From a virus, in IMG/VR virus record IMGVR_UViG_3300020433_000036, positions 1-28,558 of that record: a stretch of 28,558 bases of DNA. One strand, given 5' to 3'. Below the pieces are notes generated by a model that was not told the origin of the DNA, made no database searches, and saw only the letters and a list, made by a program, of their open reading frames with translations. Each line of letters starts with the position of its first letter. Position 1 is the first letter of the stretch. Positions 26,076 through 28,558 of the stretch are shown here, piece by piece. The position numbers and the translations under genes are program-made.

Positions 26076-27521
26076 ATGCCACTTTCTCCGTATTTTTTAC
26101 AAGGATCAGCGAGTGAACAGAGATTAGTTCAAGATCTCATAAATGAGCAATTAAAAATTTATGGTCAAGACGTAGTTTATCTTCCTCGTAAAATTATAAA
26201 CAAAAAGACAATTATGAAAGAGGTTGTGGCCTCTACTTTTGATGATGCTTATCGTATGGAAGCGTATCTTTTAAACTATCAAGGATTTGAAGGTAACGGA
26301 GATATTTTACAGAAATTTGGAGTTCAAACAACAGACGCAGTAACGTTTGTTATATCAAAAGAAAGATACGAAGATTTTATAAGTCCATTTTTAACTGGAG
26401 AGAGTGATGTAGAACTTGCCACAAGACCAGAAGAAGGAGATTTAATTTATTTTCCTCTTGATAATACTATGTTTGAAATCAAATACGTAGAGGGGAAAAA
26501 ACCATTCTATCAGTTGAATAATCTTTATGTTTACACTTTAAGTTGTGAGGTAATGGATTATGCTCTTGACGAAAATATTGATACGGGACTTGAGGAAGTA
26601 GATAAGGCAGCTGTTGAATTTGGATATACAACAAGATTAAGTATGGTCAGTATTGCTGCATCAACAGCAACAGCAACAGTTCAATTATCTAAAGATGCAG
26701 GTAATACTAATATTGGTAAGGGTGTTGCATTTATTGATCTAGTTAATGATGGAACAGGATATACACTACCACCATTAATTGGTATCTCATCAGCACCAAG
26801 TCAAGGTATTAATGCAACTGCTGTTGCAATTATGACAAGTCGAACTGGTCAAAATGGACAGTCAATAGATCGTATTGAACTAACAAATCCTGGTTTTGCT
26901 TATACAACACCTCCAACAATTACAATTCGAAGTCAAAATGCATTCGGAACTGGTGCTGCAGCAACTGCAGTCATAGCAGATGGAACAATATCCACACCAA
27001 CCATTACTAATCCAGGTGCAAGTTACGCTACAGTTCCTAAAGTTTCTATTAATCCTGTTGGACTTGATACAAATATTGGAATCGGATCAACTGCCAAGGC
27101 AGTAGCAGTTATCAATACTCTTGGTCAACTCGCCTCAATTAGATATACCTTTGCAGGTATTGGGTATACAGCAACACCAACTGTAACTATCGATGCACCA
27201 GTGAAAGCAGGTATTTCTAGTGGTAATTATCTCTTTAAGGAAGTAGTTAGAGGGGTTTCAACAGGAACAACAGCTATCGTTGCTAATTGGGATTCGGATG
27301 ATAGAATACTCAAAGTTACAAACGTTGGTGGTGTAGGATTTGCTGTTGGTGAATCAGTTGTTGGTATTGGAACTACTTTATTGGGATCAGATTCAGAGTA
27401 CGTTGTTAGAAGTGTTTCTGATCAAGATGAGTATGATTTATACAATGAAAATATTACAGTAGAATCCGAAGCAGACTCAATTATTGACTTTTCTGAAGAC
27501 AATCCGTTCGGTGATTTCTAA
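26076..27521 (+). CDS. 14: Neck protein gp14
   Basis: This protein is 481 residues against 256 for T4 gp14. The conserved core is clear: LVQDLINEQLKIYGQDVVYL near residues 15-34, then YLLNYQGFEGNGDILQKFGV, and the diagnostic EEGDLIYFPLDNTMFEIKYV (about 119-138) followed by KPFYQLNN. The extra length is a block at about residues 218-378 with at least four 'GTGYTLPP / GFAYTTPP / GASYATVP / GIGYTATP' repeats. The C-terminus (about 450-481, an acidic tail ending in DFSEDNPFGDF) resumes the family pattern. So the repeat block sits inside the protein rather than at its end. The stop is followed by a TCTAAATA box and gp15. Confidence 0.93.
   Translation: MPLSPYFLQGSASEQRLVQDLINEQLKIYGQDVVYLPRKIINKKTIMKEVVASTFDDAYRMEAYLLNYQGFEGNGDILQKFGVQTTDAVTFVISKERYEDFISPFLTGESDVELATRPEEGDLIYFPLDNTMFEIKYVEGKKPFYQLNNLYVYTLSCEVMDYALDENIDTGLEEVDKAAVEFGYTTRLSMVSIAASTATATVQLSKDAGNTNIGKGVAFIDLVNDGTGYTLPPLIGISSAPSQGINATAVAIMTSRTGQNGQSIDRIELTNPGFAYTTPPTITIRSQNAFGTGAAATAVIADGTISTPTITNPGASYATVPKVSINPVGLDTNIGIGSTAKAVAVINTLGQLASIRYTFAGIGYTATPTVTIDAPVKAGISSGNYLFKEVVRGVSTGTTAIVANWDSDDRILKVTNVGGVGFAVGESVVGIGTTLLGSDSEYVVRSVSDQDEYDLYNENITVESEADSIIDFSEDNPFGDF
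26730..27210 (+). repeat. 'GxGYtxPP' repeat array inside gp14
   Basis: Four units are visible, each with a Gly-rich turn, an aromatic residue, a Thr/Pro pair and a following strand: DGTGYTLPPLIGI, NPGFAYTTPPTITI, NPGASYATVPKVSI and FAGIGYTATPTVTI. They are separated by 40-50 residues with a 'A.A.AV....G.I..' spacer. T4 gp14 has no room for such a block. Confidence 0.82.
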
Positions 27522-27525
27522 ATAG
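27518..27525 (+). promoter_or_regulatory. Possible late promoter (TCTAAATA) for gp15
   Basis: TCTAAATA overlaps the gp14 stop and matches TATAAATA at 7 of 8 positions. It lies 23 bp before the gp15 ATG, in a 27-bp gap, similar in placement to the perfect box ahead of gp8. The same 8-mer also occurs inside the gp8 gene (14908-14915), so the match alone is not decisive. Confidence 0.4.
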
Positions 27526-27548
27526 TTTGGATAAGTCCTGTTTAAGAT

Positions 27549-28558
27549 ATGTTAGGAACCTATTATTACCATGAAATAATCAGAAGGACTATTATAGCCT
27601 TTGGTACACTTTTTAATGAAATTGACATCAAACACCAGACTTCTGCGGGTGGAGCATTTTCAACCGTAAGAGTTCCAATTGCTTATGGCCCAACAGAAAA
27701 GTTTTTAGCAAGATTAGAGCAGAAACCAGATTTAAGAAAGAGAGTTGCAATAACTTTACCTCGTTTAGCATTTGAGATGGATGGTATATCATATGATCCT
27801 GCAAGAAAAGTTTCGACAATGCAAACTTTTAAGGCTTTTACAAAAGATGGATCAAAGAGTGCAAGAAAAGTATTCATGCCAGTTCCTTATAATTTAAGTT
27901 TTAAGTTATATGCAATGACTCAATATAATGAAGATTCTCTACAAATTATCGAGCAGATATTACCATACTTCCAACCATCATTCAATTTAACTGTTGATTT
28001 GGTTAAAGCAATTGGAGAGAAGAGGGATATACCAATGGTACTAGAAAGTGTTACCTTTGATGATAATTATGATAGTGGTTTTGAGCAGAAAAGAGTTATA
28101 ACTCATACATTAGGATTTACAGCAAAAACTTACTTATTTGGCCCAGTATCAGATTCTGGTTCAGGTCTTATCAAGAAAGTTCAAGTTGATTATCACGCAA
28201 GTACAAATACTAAGACTGCACAAAGATTTAAGAGATATGTTGCTACACCTAGAGCACTTAAGGATTATAATGATGATGCAGTAACAACACTCGCAGAAGA
28301 TATAACAAAAACACAGAAGAAATTCTTAGTTCAAGATACATCAAGTTTAGTTGTAGATACTTACATTGCTATCGGTGATGAACTTATGTTTATCAAAGAA
28401 ATCGACGGTAATAATATTACAGTAAAACGTGGTGAAGATGGAACAACTATAGATACTCATATAAACGGTGATGCAATTGATGCAGTAAATGCTCAAGATG
28501 ATGCACTTGTTGAAGTTGGTGATGACTTTGGATTTAGTGAACAAAGGTTTGATTTACC
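27549..28558 (+). CDS. 15: Tail terminator / sheath stabiliser gp15 (3' partial)
   Basis: ATG at 27549 opens a frame that stays open to the window end (336 codons, no stop). It reads MLGTYYYHEIIRRTIIAFGT, then FNEIDIKHQTSAGGAFSTVR and VPIAYGPTEKFLARLEQKPD; these are hallmarks of gp15, which caps the tail tube and last sheath ring and contacts the neck. LPRLAFEMDGISYDPARKVS and RKVFMPVPYNLSFKLYAMTQ, with the following QIIEQILPYFQPSF, continue the family core to about residue 215. Full-length T4 gp15 is 272 residues; this one already exceeds that. From about residue 262 it carries an inserted 'IGDELMFIKEI ... VKRGEDGTT ... H' module (R294-G295) of the type seen in gp7. The gene continues beyond the window. 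Confidence 0.9.
   Translation, partial: MLGTYYYHEIIRRTIIAFGTLFNEIDIKHQTSAGGAFSTVRVPIAYGPTEKFLARLEQKPDLRKRVAITLPRLAFEMDGISYDPARKVSTMQTFKAFTKDGSKSARKVFMPVPYNLSFKLYAMTQYNEDSLQIIEQILPYFQPSFNLTVDLVKAIGEKRDIPMVLESVTFDDNYDSGFEQKRVITHTLGFTAKTYLFGPVSDSGSGLIKKVQVDYHASTNTKTAQRFKRYVATPRALKDYNDDAVTTLAEDITKTQKKFLVQDTSSLVVDTYIAIGDELMFIKEIDGNNITVKRGEDGTTIDTHINGDAIDAVNAQDDALVEVGDDFGFSEQRFDL

Noticed and set aside
1-28558. Defence island, CRISPR array, integrase, transposon or tRNA gene
   Set aside because: None was seen. All confident genes belong to one late structural cluster on one strand, and the repeats present are protein-coding modules rather than direct repeats with unique spacers.

Overview
This window is a compact, one-strand, late structural gene cluster of a T4-type contractile-tailed phage (a marine-type tevenvirus). 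The DNA is strongly AT-rich, roughly one third GC by eye. Every convincing gene is on the + strand, with gaps of a few bases or 1-4 bp stop/start overlaps. T4-type late promoter boxes (TATAAATA or close variants) lie in some of the few real intergenic gaps. Gene order and protein character resemble the cyanophage/pelagiphage branch of T4-like viruses more than coliphage T4. gp25 is joined to gp6; gp7 and the protein after gp8 are hugely enlarged and rich in repeats; and the T4 block 9-10-11-12-wac is replaced by other genes. No host marker gene is present, so a picocyanobacterial host and a SAR11-type host cannot be told apart here.

Layout. 1-890: the tail end of an upstream gene, an unrecognised 229-residue protein and a 43-residue acidic mini-protein. 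949-13733: the baseplate wedge set gp25, gp6 and a 3498-residue gp7, tightly packed. 13774-15411: gp8, behind a perfect TATAAATA box. 15416-23034: a 2464-residue DUF4815-type structural protein plus a 74-residue coiled-coil protein. 23037-25259: a second TATAAATA box, then a cassette of a small beta-rich protein, a 75-residue linker-like protein, a 477-residue fibre-like protein and a 58-residue coiled-coil protein. 25256-28558: the neck and tail-completion genes gp13, gp14 and gp15 (gp15 runs off the end).

How they work together. gp25, gp6, gp7 and gp8 are the T4 baseplate wedge components. The DUF4815-type protein and the fibre cassette sit where T4 keeps its peripheral baseplate and short-fibre genes, so they probably form the host-facing periphery. 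gp13 and gp14 form the neck between head and tail, and gp15 caps the tail.

The most interesting signal is modular. At least two small sequence modules recur in proteins that are otherwise unrelated: a glycine-rich 'GSGY..PP' beta repeat (gp7, gp8, the DUF4815 protein, gp14) and an 'E-I...V.RG..GT...H' module (gp7 three times, the DUF4815 protein, gp15). gp7 also carries a YHYH-like domain whose name-giving His-Tyr-His motif appears degenerate. The main conserved cores were extended by inserted or appended modules. I saw no RNA gene, CRISPR array, insertion sequence, integrase or convincing terminator.
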